In this document: one piece after another, positions 27,701-34,524 of the stretch
Position numbering within the stretch: position 1 is the stretch's first letter
How the letters are laid out: the number at the start of each line of letters is the position of its first letter
Translations under genes and position numbers: made by a program
The notes under the pieces: generated by a model
What the model was told of the DNA's origin: nothing
Seen by the model: only the letters and a program-made list of their open reading frames with translations
Database searches by the model: none
From: Tragulus kanchil
Lineage: Eukaryota > Chordata > Mammalia > Artiodactyla > Tragulidae
Assembly: GCA_022376925.1 (NCBI GenBank)
Contig: JAIOJX010000031.1
Coordinates: forward strand, 140,510,854-140,574,853
Direction of reading: 5' to 3'
DNA length: 64,000 bases

Positions 27701-29288
27701 AAAATAATGTTTAAAATTTATTAATTGGTGGATAATCACTTTACAATATTGTGTTGGTTTCTGTCATATATCAACAATAATCAGCCAAAAGTATAGGAAA
27801 GCCCACTCCCTCTCCAACCTCCCAGAGGGAGGAGAGGGTGGGATGAGAATTTAGAGAGCAGCACTAAACACATACATTAGCATATGTAAAATTAAAGATA
27901 CGCTAGGCTTAGTCGCTCAGTTCCGTCAGACTCTGTGACCCCATGGACAGCAGCCTGCCAGGCTCCTCGGCTCATGGGATTCTCCAAGCAAGAAGAGGAT
28001 CTTCTCAACCCAGGGACCGAGCCCTGGTCTGCACTGCAGGTGGATTTTTTACCCTCTGAGCCACCAGGGAAGCCCCCAACAAATATGGAATGCCTCACGA
28101 ATTTGCGGGTCATTCCTGCCCAGGGGCCAAGCTACCCTGTATCGTTCCAATTTTAGCATATGTGCTGCAGAAGCCAGCACAAATTTAAGATAGCGCAAAT
28201 TTGCCAAATGAGGCAAGAGGCTCAACTCTGGCGCTCTGTGACAAGACATTTTCTTTAGAAATTAAAGTTTTCCACAAACCTTGAACACGGAGGTTTTCCT
28301 GAGCATGCCTTTTACCTTTCCTAGACGGAAAAACTACTCTTTGAAGCAGCGCCTGAAAAATGAGGACCTAGCTGTTCACTCACCCGACGTGTGCCTAAAA
28401 CTCAATAGTGTAATTACAAAGAGCTGTTGAAACTCATAGATGACTCATGCTTTTATCCTGCCCTGCTCTTCCTCAAAATAAGTCCGACTGTACAGGCCTT
28501 TCAGCATCTCATCCGACACCAAGAAAATCAAGTGAGGCTGTTGGCAGGGGGAGGCGGCAACGCTCAGAAGGGGGTACCACCTGCGAAGCGGAAGCCACGC
28601 GACGGCCTTTACCTTCACCCGTCTCCGTTTCCTCCCCTTTTCTTCCCCTGGAACCTGCTTCTCTCCTTTCTTTCTCTTTTTCCGCTTTCTGTCCTTGTGT
28701 TTGTCATGATCGTTTTTGTCTTCGAAGAGGCTGGAGTCGTGCCCGGAGCTGCCCGTGGAGAGCTCGGTGACTTCGTTCCCTCCCACTTTGAGGACCAGCT
28801 TCAGGGGCTTCTCTACATACTCTTAAACGAAAGGAAAGGGTCTCGTAAATTAAAGGCGGGCCTCGCCGGGCAGTCCCTCCGGCGCAGAATTAAGCTGGGT
28901 CGGGAGCGGTGGGAGGCGCCCAAGCACGGGCGGCCCCCGGGGCACGCAGCGGGCGCCCGGCCAAGCACCTGTTGAATGACGGACACCCGCCCAGGGGACG
29001 CCCCGAACGCTCCCGCCCAACGGGAGACCCGCCCGAGCCGGGGGTCCCGGGTTCGAACGCCGTCCCCGCTGGCGGGCTGCGCGGCTCGGGCGGGTCGCGC
29101 CCCCCTTCGCGAGTCCAGGCCTGCCCGCGGGAGGCGCGGCCCCCGGCCCGCCCCGGAAGCTCGAGGAGGGTTTCAAAGGCACGAAAGCTCCACCGAGCCG
29201 CCGTAGGCGGGGCGTCCCGCACGGCGGCCCCGTCCTCACCCTCGTAGAGGTGTTTGTCCGACTTGTGCTTCTTGTGCTTCTTGCCCAT
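569..29288 (-). CDS. BRD7: BRD7, bromodomain-containing protein 7 (N-terminal 295 residues, exons 1-7)
   Basis: BRD7 is a nuclear acetyl-lysine reader and a subunit of the PBAF (SWI/SNF) remodelling complex, also linked to p53 co-activation. The coding segments, 5' to 3' on the minus strand, are 29288-29240, 28821-28613, 13481-13352, 13036-12979, 9304-9160, 5909-5799 and 753-569. Each is bounded by AG/GT signals, and the phases join without a frameshift to give residues 1 to about 295. Visible parts: a basic N-terminus (MGKKHKKHKSDKHLY); a lysine/arginine-rich nuclear-localisation block near residues 57-86; the bromodomain, about 131-234, with a ZA loop FPVTDFIAPGY (158-168), the acetyl-lysine-binding Asn211 in YNKPET and the gatekeeper Tyr217; then the start of the region after the bromodomain (ERIQSLKQSIDFMADLQK). 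BRD9, the closest paralogue, differs in the bromodomain (it has FAFPVTDAIAPGY), so the BRD7 assignment is firm. The remaining exons, about 355 residues, lie left of position 1. The start was chosen because it gives the family N-terminus inside a CpG island. Confidence 0.97.
831..2984. repeat. Tandem duplication D1 (unit 1077 bp)
   Basis: 831-1907 and 1908-2984 are head-to-tail copies with no difference that I see. The junction shows a 5-base microhomology, ctgca, which begins both units and recurs at 2985. Confidence 0.97.
3010..3335 (-). mobile_element. L1 3'-region relic
   Basis: Antisense to the L1 segment with the typical ctaggtcaaagg and ttgccaatctgctttccaga motifs. Old and diverged. 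Confidence 0.6.
3341..3437 (+). mobile_element. Short tRNA-derived SINE (CHR-like)
   Basis: Head ggacttccctgg, B-box-like ggttcaatccctgg, ending in an A run. Confidence 0.85.
3515..3685 (-). mobile_element. MIR relic
   Basis: Antisense MIR core: ggtcacacagtgtctctc, then cagagccaggacttgaacc. Confidence 0.65.
4975..5075 (-). mobile_element. MIR relic (partial)
   Basis: Antisense MIR-like stretch with cagaggcccagggtggccca and tagaactcagtcctctgac. Confidence 0.45.
5799..5909 (-). CDS. BRD7: BRD7 coding exon 6 (bromodomain helices B-C, acetyl-lysine pocket)
   Basis: A 111-bp in-phase exon (37 codons) with acceptor CTGCAG and donor GTAAAG. It encodes residues 198-234, including the acetyl-lysine-binding Asn211 in YNKPET and the gatekeeper Tyr217. 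It ends GMKILSQ. Confidence 0.97.
7318..7565 (-). mobile_element. tRNA-derived SINE (CHR type)
   Basis: Antisense copy ending cctcccgggaagccc, with gtgggatcttcccggtgcag and the arm containing ctcgctgcagagcacaggct. Confidence 0.85.
8739..8790 (+). mobile_element. L1 3'-end tail fragment
   Basis: Contains cctgaaacacattgtaaatc, then aactatacttctattaaaa, the usual end of ruminant L1. Confidence 0.6.
9160..9304 (-). CDS. BRD7: BRD7 coding exon 5 (bromodomain ZA loop and helix A)
   Basis: A 145-bp exon with acceptor CACAG and donor GTAACT. It encodes residues 150-197, starting KDPSAFFSFPVTDF and ending DYQSIEELK. It holds the bromodomain ZA loop and the conserved MIIKHPMDFSTMKEKI segment. Confidence 0.97.
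9749..9901. mobile_element. Small non-autonomous DNA transposon relic with inverted ends
   Basis: The left end cagctggcccttgg and the reverse complement of the right end (agtcgtcctttgg) match over most positions. Internal ggcatccacgggggttcctg resembles the Tigger/pogo-like family. The exact family is not assigned. Confidence 0.55.
10033..12197. repeat. Tandem duplication D2 (unit about 1084 bp)
   Basis: Copies 10033-11117 and 11118-12197. Differences sit at the ends: single-base homopolymer losses in the first 100 bases of the second copy (at A and G runs), and one in the last 25 bases of the first copy. The extra bases aaag lie at the junction. Confidence 0.96.
10300..10495 (-). mobile_element. 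MIR relic
   Basis: Antisense MIR: ccacatgccaggcacagtgg, then gatactgaggctcagaggtc. Repeated at 11385-11580 only because of D2. Confidence 0.75.
12979..13036 (-). CDS. BRD7: BRD7 coding exon 4 (start of bromodomain, helix Z)
   Basis: A 58-bp exon with acceptor CTTTAG and donor GTGAAT. It completes Glu130 and encodes VEQTPLQEALNQLMRQLQ, the first bromodomain helix, ending two bases into Arg149. The sequence and phase match BRD7 exactly. Confidence 0.95.
13037..13351 (-). other. BRD7 intron 3
   Basis: Short 315-bp AT-rich intron. No feature recognised. Confidence 0.85.
13352..13481 (-). CDS. BRD7: BRD7 coding exon 3
   Basis: Acceptor TTTAG before 13481, donor GTTGGA after 13352. The exon is 130 bp: 43 codons beginning EDKKKRDRDRVD and ending SSLAKQE, plus one base of Glu130. 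It links the basic region to the bromodomain. The donor is non-consensus after GT, yet the reading frame joins exon 4 exactly. Confidence 0.95.
14031..14304 (+). mobile_element. tRNA-derived SINE (the type with the 'tgtccaattacgagcc' body)
   Basis: Head gctttcctgatggtccagtg, B-box ggtttgatccctgg, A-rich tail. Target-site duplication atgccttatcag (14019-14030) / atgtcttatcag (14305-14316). Inserted into L1. Confidence 0.9.
14589..14924 (+). mobile_element. tRNA-derived SINE, long CHR type
   Basis: Head ggagcttctctggtagctca, repeated 'cacaactattgagcctgtg'-type arms, A-rich end. Possible target-site duplication agaatctt / aggatctt. Confidence 0.85.
15217..17394. repeat. Tandem duplication D3 (unit about 1086 bp)
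   Basis: The second copy starts near 16309 with about 25 bases that are a corrupted version of 15217-15246, then runs almost identical. The last bases of the first copy (16283-16308) carry indels relative to 17370-17394. Confidence 0.95.
15730..15935. mobile_element. hAT-Charlie-like DNA transposon relic
   Basis: Contains ggtcagcaagctttcctg, taggcttcgtggtccata, and agagctttatgtacaaagcc, which resemble the widespread Charlie/MER non-autonomous elements. The copy at 16816-17021 comes from D3. Confidence 0.65.
17395..17545 (+). mobile_element. MIR-like relic
   Basis: Weak sense MIR pattern (acctgaacaagttactctac, then caggttcacctataaaaca). Confidence 0.45.
17729..17945 (+). mobile_element. Bov-A2-type SINE
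   Basis: Head gagcttccctggtggctcat, body ccatggacagaggagcctgg, end cactttcactttca. Flanking repeat ggatttat / gggtttat. Copy 18867-19083 is from D4. Confidence 0.95.
17967..18185 (+). mobile_element. MIR element
   Basis: Sense MIR: tctgactttgccacttatta, then agcacagtgcctagcacatg. Duplicated at 19105-19323 by D4. Confidence 0.75.
19672..19982 (-). mobile_element. tRNA-derived SINE, long CHR type (18532-18740 is the corrupted D4 copy)
   Basis: Antisense full copy ending ctaccagggaagccc, with gtgggatcttcccgaatcag. The left counterpart is gapped and truncated at the D4 junction. Confidence 0.9.
20186..20372 (-). mobile_element. Bov-A-type SINE
   Basis: Antisense: gggattctccaggcaagact, gggatcgaacctgggtctcc and gagccaccagggaagcgctc. 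Confidence 0.9.
20555..20755 (+). mobile_element. L2 3'-end-like relic
   Basis: Pattern cagagcaggaactgtatttc, then gatatttgttgaataaacaa, typical of L2 3' ends. Confidence 0.5.
21020..21180 (+). mobile_element. MIR relic (3' part)
   Basis: Contains acagtacccacctcattaag, then caatgcctagtatacagg. Confidence 0.45.
21280..21769 (+). mobile_element. L1 3'-end fragment
   Basis: Sense L1 terminal segment: caatagccaagatatggaaa, then ggaatattactcagccataa and acatggatggacttgagggt. Confidence 0.85.
21990..22330. mobile_element. L2-like relic
   Basis: C/T-rich stretch of the type seen in L2 3' ends (cattcaaattcaaatgcctc). The second copy near 23130-23470 is from D5. Assignment tentative. Confidence 0.4.
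22728..22825 (+). mobile_element. MIR relic
   Basis: Sense MIR: agctgtgtgatcttgagcaa, then cctcatctat-like tctcatctataaaag. Duplicated at about 23868-23962. Confidence 0.75.
23963..24125 (+). mobile_element. L1 3'-region fragment
   Basis: gatccagcaattctcctttt, then agcagcattatctataacag. The first D5 copy has only a collapsed version (22826-22920). Confidence 0.75.
24421..24690 (+). mobile_element. tRNA-derived SINE ('tgtccaattacgagcc' type)
   Basis: Head agggcttccctggtggtcca. The target-site duplication of about 14 bp (aaaacaagaacag) ends at 24420 and recurs right after the A tail near 24693-24706. Confidence 0.93.
24874..25150 (+). mobile_element. tRNA-derived SINE ('tgtccaattacgagcc' type) with C-rich tail
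   Basis: Head gggcttccctggtggtccag, body to agaccaacagaagtggccca, then a C-rich tail (25128-25146). It follows an A-rich low-complexity run. Confidence 0.92.
25155..25600 (+). repeat. Unassigned old interspersed repeat
   Basis: Purine-rich stretch ending in an A run near 25602-25618. It looks like a dispersed mammalian repeat (tcaaaattctgggagaaaga, then aggagtaaatcaagagaaag), but I cannot name the family. Partly repeated at 26548-26755 by D6. Confidence 0.4.
25380..27660. repeat. Tandem duplication D6 (unit about 1140 bp)
   Basis: The first copy ends near 26521, the second starts near 26523. The poly-A run at about 25602-25618 is shorter in the second copy. The first 25 bases of the second copy are a corrupted version of 25378-25406. 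Confidence 0.95.
27690..27888 (-). mobile_element. Ruminant L1 3'-end fragment
   Basis: Antisense match to the L1 terminal segment (ttacaatattgtgttggttt around 27740). The U6-SINE chimera lies at its right side. Confidence 0.7.
27905..28080 (-). mobile_element. Bov-A-type SINE (3' half of the U6-SINE chimera)
   Basis: On the minus strand it opens with the SINE head GGGGGCTTCCCTGGTGGCTC and carries a tRNA-like B box, then the Bov-A body ending near GACTGAGCGACTAAGC-type sequence. It is shorter than a full dimeric copy because of an internal deletion. Near-identical 15-16-bp repeats lie at 27889-27904 and 28181-28196, outside both the SINE and the U6 sequence. Confidence 0.85.
28081..28180 (-). 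pseudogene. U6 snRNA pseudogene (5' half of a U6-SINE chimera)
   Basis: Read on the minus strand from 28180, the sequence follows U6 from its first base: GTGCTGGCTTCTGCAGCACA, then the ATTGGAACGATACAG segment, GGCCCCTG, CGCAAATTCGTGA and a terminal CATTCCATATTTG. A gap of about 6-7 bases removes most of the ACAGAGA box and its flank (ACAGGG remains), so the RNA would not work in splicing. No U6 proximal promoter is expected for a retroposed copy. The 3' end abuts a Bov-A SINE in the same orientation. Confidence 0.93.
28613..28821 (-). CDS. BRD7: BRD7 coding exon 2 (basic region, nuclear-localisation block)
   Basis: The acceptor TTTAAG precedes 28821; this is a weak polypyrimidine context but the only AG that keeps frame and family sequence. 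The donor GTAAAG follows 28613. The exon is 209 bp: it completes Glu17 and then encodes 69 residues starting YVEKPLKLVLKVGG. The 3' half is a run of Lys/Arg clusters (KHKDRKRKKRKKGEK, then KGRKRRRVK) that matches the nuclear-localisation region of BRD7. Confidence 0.96.
28822..29239 (-). other. BRD7 intron 1
   Basis: A 418-bp CpG-rich intron inside the promoter CpG island. No repeat seen. Confidence 0.85.
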
Positions 29289-29665
29289 GTCCGACCGGGC
29301 CCCGGTGCCCGCCCCCCGCGCCAGGCCCAGGCCGTGCGGCGCCGCTTCCGGTCCGGGCCAGGCGAGCGGAGGGCGGGAGCGGGGCCCGCGAGACCCCGCG
29401 CCGCGAGGCACGGGGGCGGCGTGCGCCGGGCGGCGCGAGGCCCCTCGCGAATCGACCCGGTCGCGCCCGAGCGCGCGAGACCCAGCCAGAGCCCGAGAGC
29501 GGCGGCGGGTCGGCGAGCGGCCGGCGCGGAAGTGAGAGAGAGAGGCCCTGCCGCGCGCGCAAAGTGGTCGGCTGCGCCTGGCGGCCCCTGGCGGCTGGAG
29601 GTGGCGCTGCAGCCAGCGGCCCGGGGGCGGAGTCCGGATCGGGGGCGGGGCCAGGGCCGGGTCCG
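28850..29665 (-). promoter_or_regulatory. CpG-island promoter of BRD7
   Basis: A dense CpG stretch covers exon 1, intron 1 and about 380 bp upstream of the start codon. There is no obvious TATA box. Candidate sites are an ETS core ACCGGAAGC (minus strand, 29344-29352, about 60 bp upstream of ATG), a second ETS-type GCGGAAGTG (29526-29534), and GC boxes at 29621-29630 and 29641-29652. This is typical of a broadly expressed TATA-less promoter. Where transcription starts is inference. Confidence 0.8.
29240..29288 (-). CDS. BRD7: BRD7 coding exon 1
   Basis: Start codon at 29288-29286. It encodes 16 codons (MGKKHKKHKSDKHLYE) plus the first base of Glu17. The donor is GTGAGG at 29239-29234. The exon lies in the CpG island; the 5' UTR extends rightward from 29289 but its start cannot be fixed from sequence. 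Confidence 0.96.
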
Positions 29666-29685
29666 CCTTTCTGAAACTCACTTTC

Positions 29686-29845
29686 CTGTCTCTCTCACTC
29701 CGTTCCTCTCCGTCTCTGTGGTTTTTTCTTTCTTGATTCCTTCCCTTCTTTTCTCCTTCTTGCCCCTCCTTCCTTTCTTCCTTCTTCTTATCTTTTGATC
29801 ACCTTTCCTCCTTTCCTGACTCCTCCCTTTTACCCTACTTTCCCT
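29686..29845. repeat. Polypyrimidine/polypurine tract upstream of BRD7
   Basis: About 160 bp of almost uninterrupted C/T on the plus strand (G/A on the minus strand), directly beyond the CpG island. It is not a perfect microsatellite. Confidence 0.8.
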
Positions 29846-30463
29846 GGCTTCTGTCTTCATTTTAACAGTGTTTGTTGAATCCCGAACTGGATGCCAGATT
29901 CAGGAAACTCAGCACACAGGTAGCAGAAGGATTCTAATCTCTAAAAGAGAAAACCTATATGATGATATGTAAAGGCCTTTAAGACTTTAATTAAAACAAC
30001 AGCAATAGTGGCTGATTTGTGCTGATGTATGGCTGAAACCAACATAGTATTGTGAAGCAATTATCCTTAAACTAGAAATAAATAAATTAAAAACAATACC
30101 AACAAAGTATGAGACAGAGTATATGGCATAAGATACATTTATGAAAATAAAAGTTGACATCTGGATATAAAAAGACAGTATGGATACCCAAGAACTGTTA
30201 ATAGTGGTTGTCTTAGGTGACTAGCACTGGGAGTGGAGTGGATTGATTTAATTTTATGATTCTCCAAATTGCTTGAAAATTTTCTCACTTGTATGTTTAC
30301 TGTTTTTTGAAACGAAAGAAAATTTAGAAATTAGACCGAAAAAACGATGAAGATAATCTGGATCCACACCAAGAGGGGGTCCAGACTAACACTGTTGCTC
30401 TATATATGGAAGCCCACTCCTCAGTCCTCTGTTTTAAGCTCTTCTCATTCACTTTTATCGTTA
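29846..30463. other. Intergenic DNA upstream of BRD7
   Basis: Apart from the L1 tail at 30005-30092, AT-rich sequence with nothing recognised. Confidence 0.6.
30005..30092 (+). mobile_element. L1 3'-end tail
   Basis: tgatgtatggctgaaaccaa, then attgtgaagcaattatcctt and an A-rich end. Confidence 0.65.
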
Positions 30464-30682
30464 GGTGCTGACCTGGTGGTTCAGACGGTAAAGAAGCTGC
30501 TTGCAATGTGAGAGACCTGGGTTTGATCCCTGGGTGGGAAGATCCTCTGGAGGAGGGAAAGGTCACCCACTCCAGTATTCTTGCCTGGAGAGTTCCATGG
30601 ACAGAGGGGCCTGTCGGGCTACAGCTCATGGGGTCACAAAGAGTCTGACACAGCTGAGTGACTACCGCTTTCACTTCACTTT
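30464..30682 (+). mobile_element. Bov-A2-type SINE
   Basis: Head ggtgctgacctggtggttca, body ccatggacagaggggcctgt, end tcacttcactttc. Confidence 0.93.
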
Positions 30683-30827
30683 CTCATTCACTTTTATCCT
30701 GAGGTACTGAGCCCTACTGGTGCGATGGGTTTTTTGCTCATTGGCACTTACCTAAATAAAATGTTAAAATGTGTTTAAGAGAGCGCATCTGGGGTGATGG
30801 TTGCAGAGAGCCAAAATTGATATTTTT

Positions 30828-30985
30828 CTCCATGACAGCCTTGTAAAGTAGGAAGGGCAGAAATGTTCTCATTCCCATTTTACAGAGGAGGAAATGGATG
30901 ACCACAGAAATGAAGTCAGTTGCCAGTTAGTAGTAGAGCCTAGGCTTCAAATCCAGGTTTTCTGCATCTGAATCATCAGCTGTTC
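30828..30985 (-). mobile_element. MIR relic
   Basis: Antisense MIR: ttcccattttacagaggagg, then gtagtagagcctaggcttca. Confidence 0.65.
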
Positions 30986-31360
30986 TTACTGTGAATATGA
31001 AGTGTTTTGATGGACTGACCATGCACTGTGTGTCTCCAGATAAACCTATAAGCTCAAGACTGCCCTCAAGAAAGGAGCTGACATAAGTTATTTATACTTA
31101 AGAGTTTAGACCTCTGGATCACTTCTCCCAGGAAGATTTGTAGCTTTAACCTGAACGACAGTGGTGAAGTGGTAGACTTGTAAGTCAAGGCCCTGTGGTA
31201 GGAGAGTGATAGAAACCCAGTTTGGATTATTTCAGGTAACTAAAAAGATTTCATGAGTCACATATCCAGACAGGGAGGAATAAACCTTGCCCGAAGAATG
31301 ATGGGAGTCAGGGATTTGATGCTGTGATGTCTCTCTTTCTTGTCTCATCCTTGTGTATTC

Positions 31361-31970
31361 AGTTCACTTCAATTCAGTCACTCAATCCTGGTCGACTCTT
31401 TGCAACCCTGTGGACTGCAGCATGCCAGGCTTCCGTGTCCTTCACCATCTCCTGGATCTTGCTCAAACTCATGTCCATGGACTCAGTGATGCCATCCAAC
31501 CATCTCGTCCTCTCTCATCCCCTTCCCCTTTGTCTTCTATTTTTCCCAACATCAGGGTCTTTTGCAATGAGTTGTCTCTTCTCATCAGGTGGCCAAGGTA
31601 TTGGAGCTTCAGCTTGAGCACCATTCCTTCCAGTGAATATTCAGGGTTGATTTCCTTTAGGATTAACTGGTTTGCTCTCCCTGCTGCCTAAGAGCCTTCT
31701 CCAACACCACAGTTCAAAGGCATCAATTCTTTGACGTTCAGCTTTCTTTATGGTCCAACTCTCACATCCATACATGACTACTGGGAAAACGATAGTTTTG
31801 ACTATATGGACTTCTGTCAACAAACTGGTGTCTCTGCTTTTGAATATGTTGTCTAGATTTGTCACAGCTTTTCTTCCAAGGAGCAAACGTCTTTTAATTT
31901 CATGGCTGCAGTAACAGACTTGACTTTCTTGGACTCCAAAATCACTGCAGATGGTGACTGCAAATGCCCC
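31361..31970 (-). mobile_element. BovB (RTE LINE) 3' fragment
   Basis: On the minus strand, 31886-31641 encodes part of the BovB reverse-transcriptase C-terminal region (MYGCESWTIKKAERQRIDAF is readable), followed by BovB 3' sequence to 31361. It is truncated, with a degraded downstream frame, so not functional. Part (32941-33077) recurs through D7. Confidence 0.92.
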
Positions 31971-34043
31971 TCCTAACTAGCTCACCCTGTGTGCTCTGAG
32001 CACCCTGTGATAGAGGGAAAGGGTCTGATTAGATTATTCACATTATGGAGCTTACAACTTCCTTCTTTCCCTCAAGGAGATCTCACCTAGGTTCCAAAGT
32101 ATTCACAGCAGGGAAAAATGGGTAGGAACTGGAACAGAAGATACCTGGAGGAGAAAGATTCTTGAGAGATAGAAGCCCCCACTCACCTACTTTTTATTCC
32201 CAGCTCAAGGACAGTACCTGGCACATAGAAGTCACCGTAAAATTCTAGTTGAACTGTGTAACAGTCTGCCTGGCCTAAAGAGTGTTGCCTCCACGTCCTC
32301 CAGACTAGTCTAGAGACTTCCTTCTGACTGTAGAATGTGGCCAAGGTGATGAGATGTCACTTCTGTGACTCGGTTCCAGAACCCTGGGTCTTCTGTCTTG
32401 TTAGCCAGCTCTGCTGGCTCCTTGGCTTGCACACCTTGGTAAAGCAAGCTGTCCAGTTGAAGAGGCTCACGTGCAAGGAGCAGAGGGAAACCTCTAACCA
32501 ACACCCAGCGAGAACTGAGACCGTCAGTCCTGCAACCCTAGAGACCCTGTTCCTGCCAACAACTGGCTGAGCTTCAAAGCGAATCCTTCCTCAGCAGAAC
32601 ATTCCAATGAACATTCAGGCCTACTCTTTGATTCAGCCTTTGAGAGAATCCAACGCAGAAGACCCAAGGAAGCTGGGCTCAGACTCATGACTCACAGAAA
32701 CTGTGAGATAATTAGTGTATGTTTACTTGAACCACCAAGTTTTAGAGCAATTTGTTATAGAGCAATAAACAACTCATGCAAATATTATCCCAGGGGGCTT
32801 CCCTGGTAGTCCAGTGTGGTAGTCCAGTGGGTAGAGAGTCCACCTTGCAATGCAAGGGGCACCGGTTTGATCCCTGGCCTGGGAAGATCCCACATGCCGC
32901 AAAGCAGCTGGACTGATGTGTCCAATTATGAGCGCTCTGGTCTCTGCTTGAATATGTTGTCTAGATTTGTCACAGCTTTTCTTCCAAGGAGCTCTTTTAA
33001 TTTCATGGCTGCAGTAACAGACTTGACTTTCTTGGACTCCAAAATCACTGCAGATGGTGACTGCAAATGCCCCTCCTAACTAGCTCACCCTGTGTGCTCT
33101 GAGCACCCTGTGATAGAGGGAAAGGGTCTGATTAGATTATTCACATTATGGAGCTTACAACTTCCTTCTTTCCCTCAAGGAGATCTCACCTAGGTTCCAA
33201 AGTATTCACAGCAGGGAAAAATGGGTAGGAACTGGAACAGAAGATACCTGGAGGAGAAAGATTCTTGAGAGATAGAAGCCCCCACTCACCTACTTTTTAT
33301 TCCCAGCTCAAGGACAGTACCTGGCACATAGAAGTCACCGTAAAATTCTAGTTGAACTGTGTAACAGTCTGCCTGGCCTAAAGAGTGTTGCCTCCACGTC
33401 CTCCAGACTAGTCTAGAGACTTCCTTCTGACTGTAGAATGTGGCCAAGGTGATGAGATGTCACTTCTGTGACTCGGTTCCAGAACCCTGGGTCTTCTGTC
33501 TTGTTAGCCAGCTCTGCTGGCTCCTTGGCTTGCACACCTTGGTAAAGCAAGCTGTCCAGTTGAAGAGGCTCACGTGCAAGGAGCAGAGGGAAACCTCTAA
33601 CCAACACCCAGCGAGAACTGAGACCGTCAGTCCTGCAACCCTAGAGACCCTGTTCCTGCCAACAACTGGCTGAGCTTCAAAGCGAATCCTTCCTCAGCAG
33701 AACATTCCAATGAACATTCAGGCCTACTCTTTGATTCAGCCTTTGAGAGAATCCAACGCAGAAGACCCAAGGAAGCTGGGCTCAGACTCATGACTCACAG
33801 AAACTGTGAGATAATTAGTGTATGTTTACTTGAACCACCAAGTTTTAGAGCAATTTGTTATAGAGCAATAAACAACTCATGCAAATATTATCCCAGGGGG
33901 CTTCCCTGGTAGTCCAGTGTGGTAGTCCAGTGGGTAGAGAGTCCACCTTGCAATGCAAGGGGCACCGGTTTGATCCCTGGCCTGGGAAGATCCCACATGC
34001 CGCAAAGCAGCTGGACTGATGTGTCCAATTATGAGCGCTCTGG
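31831..34043. repeat. Tandem duplication D7 (unit about 1104 bp)
   Basis: Junction 32940/32941. The second copy has two small deletions within its first 60 bases (a T run, and caaacgt lost), then matches exactly. The junction cuts a SINE and a BovB fragment. Confidence 0.96.
32280..32790 (+). mobile_element. Ancient LTR-like or MER-type repeat
   Basis: Segments gatgagatgtcacttctgtg, agaactgagaccgtcagtcc and aactgtgagataattagtgt followed by gagcaatttgttatagagca match a widely dispersed old mammalian repeat. The family name is uncertain. Copied at about 33383-33893 by D7. Confidence 0.5.
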
Positions 34044-34155
34044 AGCACATGTGCCCAGAGCCGGTGCTCTGCAACAAGAGAGGCCACTGCAATGGGAGGC
34101 CCACATAGGCCAAAGAATAAAGATGGACGAAAATACATAAATAAATAAATGTTTA
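33895..34155 (+). mobile_element. tRNA-derived SINE ('tgtccaattacgagcc' type)
   Basis: Head gggcttccctggtagtccag with a 15-base partial head duplication (tagtccagtgtggtagtcca), body and A-rich tail. 32795-32940 is the same element cut by the D7 junction. Confidence 0.9.
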
Positions 34156-34353
34156 AAAAAAGAAAAAGATCATCCCAAACAAGCAGACTATCTGAGCCTG
34201 CCATATATCTCAATCATAGGACAAAATGACAGAAATTGAGCAATTGCCTGGGCAGAGAACTTGGTTGGAGTGTTGCCCACGCTGCCTACTCCCTTTTTTC
34301 GTCTCCTAGCCAGATGAGACAAGCACTGTATTTAATTTTATTGAATGTAGTGA

Positions 34354-34520
34354 ATTGAAGTTTGACTCAGTCGTGTCTGACTCTCTGCGACCCCATGGAC
34401 TGTAGCCTGCCAGGCTCCTCTGTCCATGGGATTCTCCAGGCAAGAATGCTAGAGTAGGTAGCTGTTCCCTTCTCCAGGGGATCTTCCCAACCCAGAGATA
34501 GAACCCAGGTCTCCTTGTTT
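34354..34520 (-). mobile_element. Bov-A-type SINE
   Basis: Antisense: cagtcgtgtctgactctctg, then catgggattctccaggcaag. Confidence 0.92.
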
Positions 34521-34524
34521 TTAG

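Larger units (their letters stand above)
13482..28612 (-). other. BRD7 intron 2 (repeat-rich, about 15 kb)
   Basis: The largest intron in the window. It holds L1 fragments, many SINEs, MIR and L2 relics, a hAT-like element, four tandem 1.1-kb duplications (D3-D6) and the U6-SINE chimera. Parts with nothing recognised are 15166-15729, 20756-21019, 24126-24420 and most of 25600-27689. The 28181-28612 flank beside exon 2 is single copy. Corrected for duplication the intron is nearer 10.6 kb. Confidence 0.7.

Noticed and set aside
29051..29062. B-box-like gggttcgaacgcc in BRD7 intron 1
   Set aside because: No A box at the right distance and no tRNA fold; chance in GC-rich DNA.
28890..29681. 263-residue frame through BRD7 exon 1 as one gene
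   Set aside because: It reads through the exon 1 donor into intron 1. Only the 17-residue BRD7 start is supported; the upstream part is kept as a hypothesis only.
31641..31886. Reverse-transcriptase-like frame as a functional gene
   Set aside because: It is a 3' fragment of BovB with a broken downstream frame.
32816..33079. SINE-BovB fusion frame
   Set aside because: It spans the D7 junction, so the join is most likely an assembly product.
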